Shown here one piece after another: positions 30,408 to 37,587 of a stretch of 37,587 bases of DNA; positions within the stretch are counted from its first letter, which is position 1; every line of letters starts with the position of its first letter. Under the pieces are notes generated by a model. That model made no database searches. It saw only the letters and a list, made by a program, of their open reading frames with translations, and was not told the origin of the DNA. The stretch is from contig JAQTPL010000017.1 in the NCBI GenBank assembly GCA_028712895.1, positions 1-37,587 of the forward strand, given 5' to 3'. The DNA comes from a bacterium. Its GTDB lineage: Bacteria; CAYTYR01; UBA6262. Both the position numbers and the translations under genes were made by a program.

Positions 30408-30818
30408 TTATTTTTTCTTAGGTACAATGATTTCAATAAAACCTTTGGCGCAGGTGGTTCTGATCCTACCTACCGCCTGGGCCGTCGGCAAAGGCACGAT
30501 CCGTTCAAAAGCGCCATAATGTATTTCCATCTGGTAATAATTAGTTTTTACGACAGCCCGGGTTTCCCGGCGTTTGCCGCGGATATGCAAAATATTATTG
30601 TTATACTTCACTTCGACATCTTTACGGCTGACTCCAGGCACTTCCAGGCAGACCATGATATTCCGCGGGGTTTCATAAACATCACATGGCGGGCACCAGG
30701 CCTGCTGACAGCTCATCCGGGGAGGAGTTTTACATTTCAGCAACTGGGTAAAGAGTTTATTCATTTCATAGGACAGAACGCTAAAATTAGTAAACAGATC
30801 TTCTTTAGAACTATTCAT
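30408..30818 (-). CDS. Hsp20 / small heat-shock protein
   Basis: 136 aa. The alpha-crystallin domain spans about 43-132: PCDVYETPRNIMVCLEVPGV, VKYNNNILHIRGKR, AFERIVPLP and GFIEIIVPKK at the end are all standard Hsp20 features. A short N-terminal arm includes PPRMSCQQAWCPPCD with three Cys. An IXI-like C-terminal tail is essentially absent after IIVPKKK. It is an ATP-independent holdase that keeps unfolding clients soluble, possibly handing them to Lon, encoded next. The ATG overlaps the stop of the glycosidase gene by four bases (ATGA). Confidence 0.92.
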   Translation of the reverse strand: MNSSKEDLFTNFSVLSYEMNKLFTQLLKCKTPPRMSCQQAWCPPCDVYETPRNIMVCLEVPGVSRKDVEVKYNNNILHIRGKRRETRAVVKTNYYQMEIHYGAFERIVPLPTAQAVGRIRTTCAKGFIEIIVPKKK

Positions 30819-32062
30819 TTTTTCTTTTCCTTATCCGTTCTTTTTGTTTCTTTTGGCGTTTTCCCGCCGGTAAACATTTGCTGGATCATCTCATAAGCCA
30901 GGCGTGGCTGACGCGTATTAAGCCCGTTAACCAAGGTTTTATCCAGGGCAACCAGGCCCCACCATTCTTCGTTCATATTCATATTTCTTTCCGCTTTTAT
31001 ATCTTTCCAATAAGCCCCGTTCGACCAGCAAGCGTCAGTATCATGCTCGATCAGGCTGCCGCCTTCGCGCTTCCACCATTCATCGCTCCACTCAAAGAGA
31101 AAGCCGCCCAGGGAATTGCCGAAGCCCAGTCCGCCCATGGCGTTTTCCGCTATTTCTTTCCACTGGCTCTTAATAAAATCAGCCTGGAACTGCTGGTCCT
31201 CGCATTTTTTGTACGCATCATAGGCATCACAGCCAAATTCCAGCAAGAGCACCGGTTTCTTCCATTCCCGGTCCACTTCCCGCCAAAAATTGCCGAAACT
31301 CTTGCCGCGGTAACAAACCGAACCCAGCACGTCAATATGGGAATCATAGCGTGCCGCCATGGAGACCGAAGCCAGGTCCCCATTACCCAGCACCACAGGG
31401 TGATCCGGATCCAGTTGTTTGATCTTGCCGGCCAGTTTATTCACAAATGAATAATATATTTTAGCCTGGGCCATTTTCTTCTTTTGCGGATCCTTGATCT
31501 TTTCCAATTCGGGACTGGTCCAGTAGTTAATTTTCTGCGGCGCAAAGGAATAATTGTTCTCATTGCCCAGGACCCACATCAGGATACCCGGTGTGTCTTT
31601 ATAAGCCTTGACCATATCCAGGACTTCTTTAGTCACTAATTCCTGGAATTTGGGACTGGCATAATCCGCCTGCCACCAATCCAGCCAATGGCCCATGACC
31701 GTGCTGATCTCAAAGTTTTTATACAGGTCGGTGATCACTCTTTTCGTCTGGTAAATATTCTCGCCAGGCTGGTAAAAGCGGACGGTATTGATACCTGCTT
31801 CTTTCATCATCTGCCCATCCAGCAGCCAGGGCCGGTTCGGGTCACCGCAAAAATTATAATCAGCATTGCCGCCGATCGGGACCGGGTGATAGCAAACTCC
31901 GCGGATAAAATACAATTGCCCATTAACCAGCAATTGATACTGTCCCATCACATTTTTTACGATCTCCACTTTTGCCCGCGCCCAGACTGACGCAGCATTG
32001 AAATTGATTAGCATCAATAAACAACAAAAACAAATTATTCGTTTCACCCTGTTAGACCTCAC
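30815..32062 (-). CDS. Secreted GH2/GH5-like TIM-barrel glycoside hydrolase
   Basis: 415 aa from the GTG at 32062; an in-frame GTG at 32047 has a better placed GAGG and may be the true start. A signal peptide ends near residue 29 (VWARA). The catalytic barrel begins LLVNGQLYFIRGVCYHPVP, the GH2-type opening. The acid/base is Glu168 in WVLGNENN and the nucleophile is probably Glu275 in VLLLEFGCDAY, both in the expected context of clan GH-A. No accessory sugar-binding domain is visible. Substrate could be a beta-linked glucan, glucuronide or mannan. It is unusual to find it between two response regulators and hsp20 in one operon, so it may be induced together with a sensory response. Family-level placement is uncertain. 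Confidence 0.78.
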   Translation of the reverse strand: MRSNRVKRIICFCCLLMLINFNAASVWARAKVEIVKNVMGQYQLLVNGQLYFIRGVCYHPVPIGGNADYNFCGDPNRPWLLDGQMMKEAGINTVRFYQPGENIYQTKRVITDLYKNFEISTVMGHWLDWWQADYASPKFQELVTKEVLDMVKAYKDTPGILMWVLGNENNYSFAPQKINYWTSPELEKIKDPQKKKMAQAKIYYSFVNKLAGKIKQLDPDHPVVLGNGDLASVSMAARYDSHIDVLGSVCYRGKSFGNFWREVDREWKKPVLLLEFGCDAYDAYKKCEDQQFQADFIKSQWKEIAENAMGGLGFGNSLGGFLFEWSDEWWKREGGSLIEHDTDACWSNGAYWKDIKAERNMNMNEEWWGLVALDKTLVNGLNTRQPRLAYEMIQQMFTGGKTPKETKRTDKEKKK

Positions 32063-32094
32063 TTCCTGAAAGGTTACATTCGTATTAAGCTGAA

Positions 32095-32460
32095 TTATAA
32101 CAAATATTTTTTCACTTCTGCCAGCAAGACTTCCGGCCGGAACGGTTTAACCACATAGCTATTAGCCCTGGATTTTTTAGCTTCGATCATGGCTTCTCTC
32201 TGGCTCTTCGCAGTCAATATTATTATCGGTATCTGTTTCAGGCCCGGGTCATTCTTGACCTGGGTGCAAACCTGCAGGCCATCGATTTTCGGCATCATTA
32301 TATCCAGGACCAGCAAATCCGGCTTTTCACTGGGTATCATAGCTAAAGCTTCTTCCCCGTCTGCCGCTGTTATTACTTCATATCCACTGGCTTCCAAACG
32401 CGATTTCACCAGTAGCAGTAATTTGGGTTCATCATCAACCAATAAAATTTTATTCCCCAT
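32095..32460 (-). CDS. Stand-alone response regulator receiver
   Basis: 121 aa, a single CheY-like receiver. Acidic pocket Asp9-Asp10, phospho-acceptor Asp53 (LVLDIMMP), the Thr of ILTAKS, and the Lys of VVKPF are all present. No output domain. It follows the second receiver gene by two bases and shares many residues with it, consistent with duplication. It probably acts through protein contact or as a phosphate sink or relay for the kinases in this operon. Confidence 0.93.
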   Translation of the reverse strand: MGNKILLVDDEPKLLLLVKSRLEASGYEVITAADGEEALAMIPSEKPDLLVLDIMMPKIDGLQVCTQVKNDPGLKQIPIIILTAKSQREAMIEAKKSRANSYVVKPFRPEVLLAEVKKYLL

Positions 32461-32462
32461 TT

Positions 32463-32846
32463 TTATCTCTCATTTTTCTTGCTTAGTTCTTTAACCATGC
32501 CCAGCAATACTGCTGGTGAAAAAGGCTTCATGATCACATAATCTACTCCTAAAGAACGGCATTGCTCTTCCAGTTCCCGGACATTAGACGCAGTAAAAAT
32601 AATGATCGGGATCTTGGCAAATTCAGGATCAGCTTTTAATTGTTTAGCTACTTCGTAGCCATTGAGATCAGGCATGACAATATCCAATAGGATCAGGTCA
32701 GGCTTTTCCTCTTTTACCTTTTCCAGGGCTTGTGAACCGCCATAAGCAGTGACTACATCAAAACCATTGGCTTCGAGCCTGGATTTTAAGAGGATACGCA
32801 CATGAGGTTCGTCATCCACTACCAGTATTTTTTTATTAGTACTCAT
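32463..32846 (-). CDS. Stand-alone response regulator receiver
   Basis: 127 aa, a single receiver with Asp11-Asp12, phospho-acceptor Asp55 (LILLDIVMP), IIFTAS switch Thr and IMKPF Lys. No DNA-binding or enzymatic output. The start overlaps the stop of the 1059-residue kinase gene by four bases (ATGA), so kinase and receiver are translationally coupled and form a likely cognate pair. Paralogous to the following gene. Confidence 0.93.
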   Translation of the reverse strand: MSTNKKILVVDDEPHVRILLKSRLEANGFDVVTAYGGSQALEKVKEEKPDLILLDIVMPDLNGYEVAKQLKADPEFAKIPIIIFTASNVRELEEQCRSLGVDYVIMKPFSPAVLLGMVKELSKKNER

Positions 32847-35800
32847 TTTGCCTCCTCTAATTTGCTCTTGGCAAGCTTCAGTAATCCCTCTGCTTCGTGT
32901 CCATCTTCCGGATACATAACCAGCGCGGAAGATAAACCATCAACAGGCACCTGCTTTTCCCGGCAGTTCTCGATAATGCGCTGGGACAGGGAATTGGCTC
33001 CTGGCCGGGCCGTCCTGACCAGGACAACAAGCAAAGTGCGCTCCTCAAACCGTACTACCAGGTCATCTGCTCTCCTGACAGTATATCTGGCTACTGTTTC
33101 GATCCCGTCCAGGATAGACATGGCCTGCGGCGTATCCTGGGCTGGCTTGATCAAGATCAAAGCCAAAGCCTCATACTCTTTCTTGGCTTTATCCAGTTGG
33201 TCCCTAAAGAGATCATGAAAAACCGTATCGGCTGATAATTTTGGCAGGGTAAAAATAAATTTACTGCCTTTTTCCAGATCGCTTTGTACGCGGATACGGC
33301 CGCCATGCATCTCCACCAAGCTCTTACTGATCGCTAAGCCCAGGCCCGTACCGCGATATCCCGGCCCGGTTGTCCGGTTGATCTGCTCGAACCGGTCGAA
33401 TATTTTATGGAAGTTTTCTGCGGCGATCCCCCGGCCATGGTCTTCTACCATTACTTCGATCTCTAGACCTTTATCCATCAGGTAAATTCCCACTTCTCCC
33501 TTATCCTGAGAGAACTTAATGGCATTATCTATCAAATTACTAAGTACTTGTTTTATCCGGTCCTCATCAAAATATAAAATAAAACCCGGCAGGCCCAAAT
33601 GCAACCCTAAGGTGATCTGACGCTCCCGGCTCTTTATCTCCAGATTATTAACCACAGCCCTGATCACCGGTACGATATCATGTTCTGTCTTATTTAAAGT
33701 AACCTTGCCTGCCTCGATCTTGGAAACATCCAGCAGGTCATTGATAATCCTGGTCAGCCGGTCAATTTCTTCCGTGGCGATGTGCAGGAATTCTTTTTGG
33801 CTCTGGTTAAGTTCTCCTTTAATGCCTTCGAGGACTTGGGCAATAGATTCACGGATACAGGTGATCGGAGTTCTCAATTCATGGGAGACCGTAGAAATGA
33901 ATTCAGTCTTTAGCCGCTCCGCCTCCTTTTGCCTGGTCACATCCCGGAAAGCCAGGGCCAACCCGATCATTTCATTCTCTTCCTTAAAAACAGGAGCGAT
34001 ATCAAAATGCAGGATCCGGCTGGGATCTTCACCCAATTTTATTTCTTTACTGATAACTTTGCTTTTTTCCCATGATTCTACCAAGCTCAGGTCCAGCCCT
34101 GCACTAGTTAATATTTCCAGCATTTTAGCGTAATCTTGCTCATCCTTCTGGCATCCCAGCAAGCGCCGGGCCATATCATTACTCACCGCGATCTGGCCAT
34201 TTTTATCCAGCATGATCACGCCTTCGTTCAGCGATTCAACGAGAACCGAGATCTTTTCATTCCACTCCTGGAGTTTGCCCTGCATGGCTTGCATTTCTTG
34301 CCTGTTTTCCTCAAAATCTTCCAGCAGAGAAAGCATTATCTCCCTGGATTCTTTGGCCTCCTGCAAAGCCTGTTCCAATTTACTGGTGCGCTCCCGGATA
34401 TTATCTTCCAAAGTTGAACTGTACTGCTCCAACGCTTTTTTGGAACTATTAAGTTCTTCGATCATTTGCAGATTTTCCCGCAAATCAGTCCCGACCAGGA
34501 TCATACCGTCAATTTCATTCTTCTTGTCCCGAACCATAGTGCAGGAAAGGCTGACCGGAATAGGGACCAAGGTCTTGGTGCGGTATTTAACGATCACATT
34601 ACGGGTCGGATGCTTCTTAGTTTTAGCTAGCAGGTCAGTCAGGATCTCAACACTATCCCCTTCCTGGAATAAAATATCTACGCTTTTATTATGCAGCTCT
34701 TCCCAGGTATAGCCCAGCAAGTTTAGAGTCACCTTATTTACTTCCCGGATAGTCCCGTCACCGTGCAATACCACCAATGAATCGCTCATACTATTAATAA
34801 TGTTTTCAAAGAAAAGTTTACGGTCAGTTATATCCTGATGCGCAGTCTTCAGGTCAGTGATCATCCAATTAAAAGACTGGGCCAATTGTTCAATCTCATC
34901 CCCGGTTTTGATATTAGACCGGATATTCAGGTCCCCGGTAGAGACTTTTTGCATCGCTTTTTGCAATGAGGAAATGGAATCAACTATCCGGCGGCTGAAA
35001 AACACATTAAAAGGGATCAGGATGAGCAATAATCCGACGGCCAGGGCAAATTGCCGGGCGAACATCTGCCTGATCGGGGCAAAGGCGATGGTTGTTTCTT
35101 GCGATAAAATGACGAACCAGCGGATCTTGTTAGCCAGTAGAAGATTATTTTCTACCCCGGCATAAGTAATAATAGCCTGGTGTCCGTTAATATCATTACT
35201 GACTATCCAAGCTTCTCTTCCTGTGGCAATGAGAGCCTTTACCTTTTTCTGGAAATCACTATTAGCTCTCTGCCCCTTTACTTCACTAAAAAGTATTGTC
35301 CCGGTACTATCAGCCAAAAGCGCCATACTGCCCGGTATATACTTGATTACGGCCATAGCTTGTAATTCTTTTCTGATATCAAAGACTTCTTTTAAAATGC
35401 CGATAACATTCCCCTGGCTATCCCTGACCGGCACGCAAATCGGTATAGCCCAAGTCTGGCTCGATTCATCATATTCAACTTGTCCGATATATACTTTTCC
35501 CTCGCCTTTTTGAAAAGTTTTTTGCCACCATTCCTCGTCTGCCTGGTAAAAATCAGAGGTTTTATTGGAGGTGGCTACCAGCCCGCCAAACCTGTCAGTA
35601 ACGAATATTTCAGTAATTCTTTCTCTAATCTTTTTGTTCTTTTGTAATTGTTCACTGAAGCTAGTGCGCATATAATTCTGTACTAGTGCAGAATCTGGCG
35701 CGGCTGCCAGCCATTGCTGGTCCATACTGGCAAAGTAGCTATTCCTATCAACAATATTGCCATATGAGGCATTAGCCTGCTGCAATGATGTTTTAAAACT

Positions 35801-36022
35801 AAAACGGTCTGCAAAAACAGTTACATTGCCAACTTCTTCCTTGACGAGTGAGGAGATATTATCAGCTATTAAGTTGGCGCGGTTAGACAGATGGGTCCTG
35901 ATAGTTTGTTTCATAATAGTGGAAATAGAATAGTAACTATACATGCTAACACCAGCCAGAACTATGCAGGTCAATAGCAGGTTATTTACCAATATTTTTT
36001 CTCTGAGGCTGGTCATTCTCAT
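32843..36022 (-). CDS. Large membrane sensor histidine kinase: dCache-HAMP-PAS-PAS-HisKA-HATPase-degenerate GGDEF
   Basis: 1059 aa. Membrane helices near 13-33 and 325-345 enclose a large periplasmic dCache-like sensor. HAMP (about 345-395), PAS (about 400-520), coiled coil (about 525-590), a second PAS (about 590-700), HisKA with SHELRTPI, HATPase_c with NLIDNAIKFS, DHGRGIAAEN and GTGLGLAIS. The last 120 residues keep the fold pattern of a GGDEF domain (RRADDLVVRF, GANSLSQRI, SSALVMYPEDG, LLKLAKSKL), but the signature is EERTL at 993-997. Diguanylate cyclase activity is therefore unlikely; a regulatory or docking role is more probable. It overlaps the PAS gene upstream and the receiver gene downstream by four bases each. 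Confidence 0.92.
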   Translation of the reverse strand: MRMTSLREKILVNNLLLTCIVLAGVSMYSYYSISTIMKQTIRTHLSNRANLIADNISSLVKEEVGNVTVFADRFSFKTSLQQANASYGNIVDRNSYFASMDQQWLAAAPDSALVQNYMRTSFSEQLQKNKKIRERITEIFVTDRFGGLVATSNKTSDFYQADEEWWQKTFQKGEGKVYIGQVEYDESSQTWAIPICVPVRDSQGNVIGILKEVFDIRKELQAMAVIKYIPGSMALLADSTGTILFSEVKGQRANSDFQKKVKALIATGREAWIVSNDINGHQAIITYAGVENNLLLANKIRWFVILSQETTIAFAPIRQMFARQFALAVGLLLILIPFNVFFSRRIVDSISSLQKAMQKVSTGDLNIRSNIKTGDEIEQLAQSFNWMITDLKTAHQDITDRKLFFENIINSMSDSLVVLHGDGTIREVNKVTLNLLGYTWEELHNKSVDILFQEGDSVEILTDLLAKTKKHPTRNVIVKYRTKTLVPIPVSLSCTMVRDKKNEIDGMILVGTDLRENLQMIEELNSSKKALEQYSSTLEDNIRERTSKLEQALQEAKESREIMLSLLEDFEENRQEMQAMQGKLQEWNEKISVLVESLNEGVIMLDKNGQIAVSNDMARRLLGCQKDEQDYAKMLEILTSAGLDLSLVESWEKSKVISKEIKLGEDPSRILHFDIAPVFKEENEMIGLALAFRDVTRQKEAERLKTEFISTVSHELRTPITCIRESIAQVLEGIKGELNQSQKEFLHIATEEIDRLTRIINDLLDVSKIEAGKVTLNKTEHDIVPVIRAVVNNLEIKSRERQITLGLHLGLPGFILYFDEDRIKQVLSNLIDNAIKFSQDKGEVGIYLMDKGLEIEVMVEDHGRGIAAENFHKIFDRFEQINRTTGPGYRGTGLGLAISKSLVEMHGGRIRVQSDLEKGSKFIFTLPKLSADTVFHDLFRDQLDKAKKEYEALALILIKPAQDTPQAMSILDGIETVARYTVRRADDLVVRFEERTLLVVLVRTARPGANSLSQRIIENCREKQVPVDGLSSALVMYPEDGHEAEGLLKLAKSKLEEAK

Positions 36023-36867
36023 ACAGTTTGTGTACCTCTGTTTTTAGCTAGTTCCTGCTTTAATGAATCAACTTGCTCTTTTAACTCAATGATTCGTTTT
36101 TCCCGGTCTATAGTAGTCCTGTGTAGTAATCGCATTTCCTCTATTTTCTGGCTCAATTCTTTTCTGGAATTATCCAATTCCTCAATAATTTTTCCAGTCT
36201 TGGAAAACACCCTGATCGCGCTAATAGTCCCGACAACCTGATTTTTCTTATCTTTCAGGGCAACTATATCAGCAAGTACCTGCGTCCCTTTTTGACTATG
36301 AAAAGATACTTCTTTGATTGCCCCCTGGGTGAATACTTTTTCAAATTCTTTAGCAAAAACCATCCGGTCATCCGGTAGGACGATATTTTTGATATCTTTA
36401 TTTAATAGATCTTCACGGTTTAAACCGGTTTCTTCAAGAATAATATCGTTGCAAAACAGGACTTTGCCTTTAGCCTCAGTCCTGATTATGCCTTCAGGCA
36501 TAGTTTTCAATATAATATCCAGATCCTGTTTCTGCTGTATGAGCTCATCATTGGTTGACCGTAGTTCATCTTCTGTTGCCCGCAATTCCTGGTTAGTCGC
36601 CTGCAGTTCCTGATTGGCTGCTTGTGCCGATATATTGGCGTTATGCAACTCCTGGATCAGCTCCTGATATTGCCGGGCGATCACGCTTTTAAGAATGACC
36701 AGGGAAACTAAAGCCATTAGAGTCACAAAAATAATAGTCAATATATGCGCCAGCCATACATTATTAATAATGAATATTTCAGTTTTCAAAAATTCGAAAA
36801 CCACGATCAGAATAAAAATAAGCAGCGTATATGGCAGCATAAGTTGCCTGATTTTATTATTGTCCAT
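36019..36867 (-). CDS. Membrane PAS sensor without kinase domain
   Basis: 282 aa. Two membrane helices (about 10-27 and 35-62), a coiled coil rich in Gln/Glu/Leu (about 70-115, with ELQATNQELRATEDELRSTN-type repeats), one PAS domain (about 118-230) and a C-terminal coiled coil (about 230-278) with the DREKRIIELKEQV motif. That motif usually leads into a histidine kinase domain, but none follows. It overlaps the PAS protein upstream by 11 bp and the large kinase downstream by 4 bp. It may signal to the kinase in trans by coiled-coil pairing. The REKRIIELK segment is shared with its upstream neighbour. Confidence 0.85.
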   Translation of the reverse strand: MDNNKIRQLMLPYTLLIFILIVVFEFLKTEIFIINNVWLAHILTIIFVTLMALVSLVILKSVIARQYQELIQELHNANISAQAANQELQATNQELRATEDELRSTNDELIQQKQDLDIILKTMPEGIIRTEAKGKVLFCNDIILEETGLNREDLLNKDIKNIVLPDDRMVFAKEFEKVFTQGAIKEVSFHSQKGTQVLADIVALKDKKNQVVGTISAIRVFSKTGKIIEELDNSRKELSQKIEEMRLLHRTTIDREKRIIELKEQVDSLKQELAKNRGTQTV

Positions 36868-37587
36868 GCTGACTTTGCTCCAGGTCTTTTAGTTTTTTCT
36901 TCAGCTCGATGATCCTTTTTTCCCGTTCCAGAGTCACTTTATTGAACCGCTCCAGATCTCTCACCCGTTTTTGCAGTTCATCGTTCATCCGGGTGCGTTC
37001 AGTGATATCACGGGCTATGGCTAGTATTCCCTGTGGCTGTCCGGACTGATCGCGTATAAAATTGAAAACAATCTCCGCAATAATTATGGAACCGTTTTTA
37101 TGATTCAATTCTATTTCCAAGATCCGTGACCGGGAGACATCTTTGACGCCTGCTTTTTCACGAGCTATTTCTTCAGCTAAGACCTTCCGGGCTAATTCGT
37201 ATGACCGCGCCGAGAAAGCTTCAGCCATAGATATCTGCATCGCTTCTTCAGCAGTATAACCTACCAGGCGCGTAATCGAAGGGCTAAAATAGGTCGGCTT
37301 CATTTGTAGATCTATGGTCCAAATGACATCTGTCGCATTCTCAGCCAGTAACCGGTAACTGTATTCACTCTGCCGCAGCGCTTCCTCTGCCTTCCTGCGT
37401 TCGGTGATGTCCCGTACCACGTGTACGATCTTGTCCACTTTGCCAGTATCATCCAATATCGGCGAAACCGTAACCGAGATCCAGCGATTCAGCGTTACCT
37501 CAAATAATTCGACGCGTTCTTCCTTCTGTGAAGACATGAACTTTTCCATTGGGCAGCCGGTCTGGGGACGGTTCTGGTTATGGAAGA
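36857..37587 (-). CDS. PAS sensor protein, 5' end beyond window
   Basis: The frame is open to the window edge; the ATG at 37549 is internal. The residues encoded upstream of it (HNQNRPQTGCPM) belong to a PAS domain core, which reads on through RWISVTVSPILDD to VVRDITERR. A second PAS domain follows (about 75-195 counting from that Met) and ends AIARDITERT. The C-terminal coiled coil has EREKRIIELKKKL. No kinase domain follows, since the gene stops at 36857 within the start of the membrane PAS gene. It is the first visible gene of the sensor operon; more PAS or GAF domains, or membrane segments, probably lie outside the window. Confidence 0.85.
   Translation of the reverse strand, partial: FHNQNRPQTGCPMEKFMSSQKEERVELFEVTLNRWISVTVSPILDDTGKVDKIVHVVRDITERRKAEEALRQSEYSYRLLAENATDVIWTIDLQMKPTYFSPSITRLVGYTAEEAMQISMAEAFSARSYELARKVLAEEIAREKAGVKDVSRSRILEIELNHKNGSIIIAEIVFNFIRDQSGQPQGILAIARDITERTRMNDELQKRVRDLERFNKVTLEREKRIIELKKKLKDLEQSQHGQ

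Noticed and set aside
1-37587. CRISPR arrays, tRNA or rRNA genes, plasmid or phage origins
   Set aside because: No regularly spaced short repeats, cloverleaf-like sequences, rRNA motifs or phage genes were found when reading both strands; the pilin repeats are coding.

Overview
This 37.6 kb window is almost entirely transcribed from the minus strand. It comes from a Gram-negative-type bacterium: it has outer-membrane beta-barrels, a PorV-like protein, a periplasmic HtrA protease and a type IV pilus apparatus. Very small gene gaps, tandem GspG-like pilins, TMTC-like membrane TPR proteins, DUF3106 and free-standing FlgD-like modules suggest an uncultured lineage of the Elusimicrobiota/Omnitrophota/'Desantisbacteria' kind. 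That placement is an inference from gene style, not from a marker gene. No rRNA, tRNA or CRISPR was seen. No gene-free stretch exceeds 300 bp.

Layout, by increasing coordinate (transcription mostly runs right to left). (1) 1-7562, type IV pilus: five pilin genes (one cut by the window edge; part of the array is an exact 543-bp tandem repeat), pilC, a membrane GAF/HD-GYP c-di-GMP phosphodiesterase-like protein, and pilB with a textbook MshEN c-di-GMP-binding domain. Three good sigma70-type promoters serve the pilin array, the separate pilin and pilB. (2) 7580-16391, envelope and glycan block: two GT-C type membrane glycosyltransferases, two membrane-anchored sulfatase/phosphotransferase-fold proteins, and the only plus-strand gene, a membrane calcineurin-like phosphoesterase that overlaps its neighbours at both ends. 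(3) 16393-18197: HtrA/DegP with a clear terminator, a long leader stem-loop and a promoter matching the Escherichia coli sigmaE consensus. (4) 18222-22960: a DUF3307 membrane protein separated from a class III adenylate cyclase by a 270-bp MITE-like element; the cyclase is the last gene of a PorV-TPR / FlgD-like / cyclase operon. (5) 22985-25805: a translationally coupled five-gene operon of ECF sigma factor, zf-HC2 anti-sigma factor, small acidic secreted protein, basic DUF3106 18-residue-repeat protein and outer-membrane beta-barrel. (6) 25930-37587: a ten-gene run without real gaps, holding PAS sensors, a large histidine kinase with a degenerate GGDEF tail, two receiver proteins, a secreted glycosidase, Hsp20, Lon, a catalytically degenerate archaemetzincin and a second histidine kinase.

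Two systems stand out. One is a probable envelope-stress module (region 5). Its anti-sigma factor carries an acidic periplasmic tail that is repeated in a separate small secreted acidic protein, next to a very basic helical-repeat protein and a barrel; nearby htrA carries the expected type of ECF promoter. The other is a local c-di-GMP circuit inside the pilus operon, in which a membrane HD-GYP protein sits between pilB (with MshEN) and pilC. Functions rest on motifs read by eye, and all mechanistic links between genes are inference.
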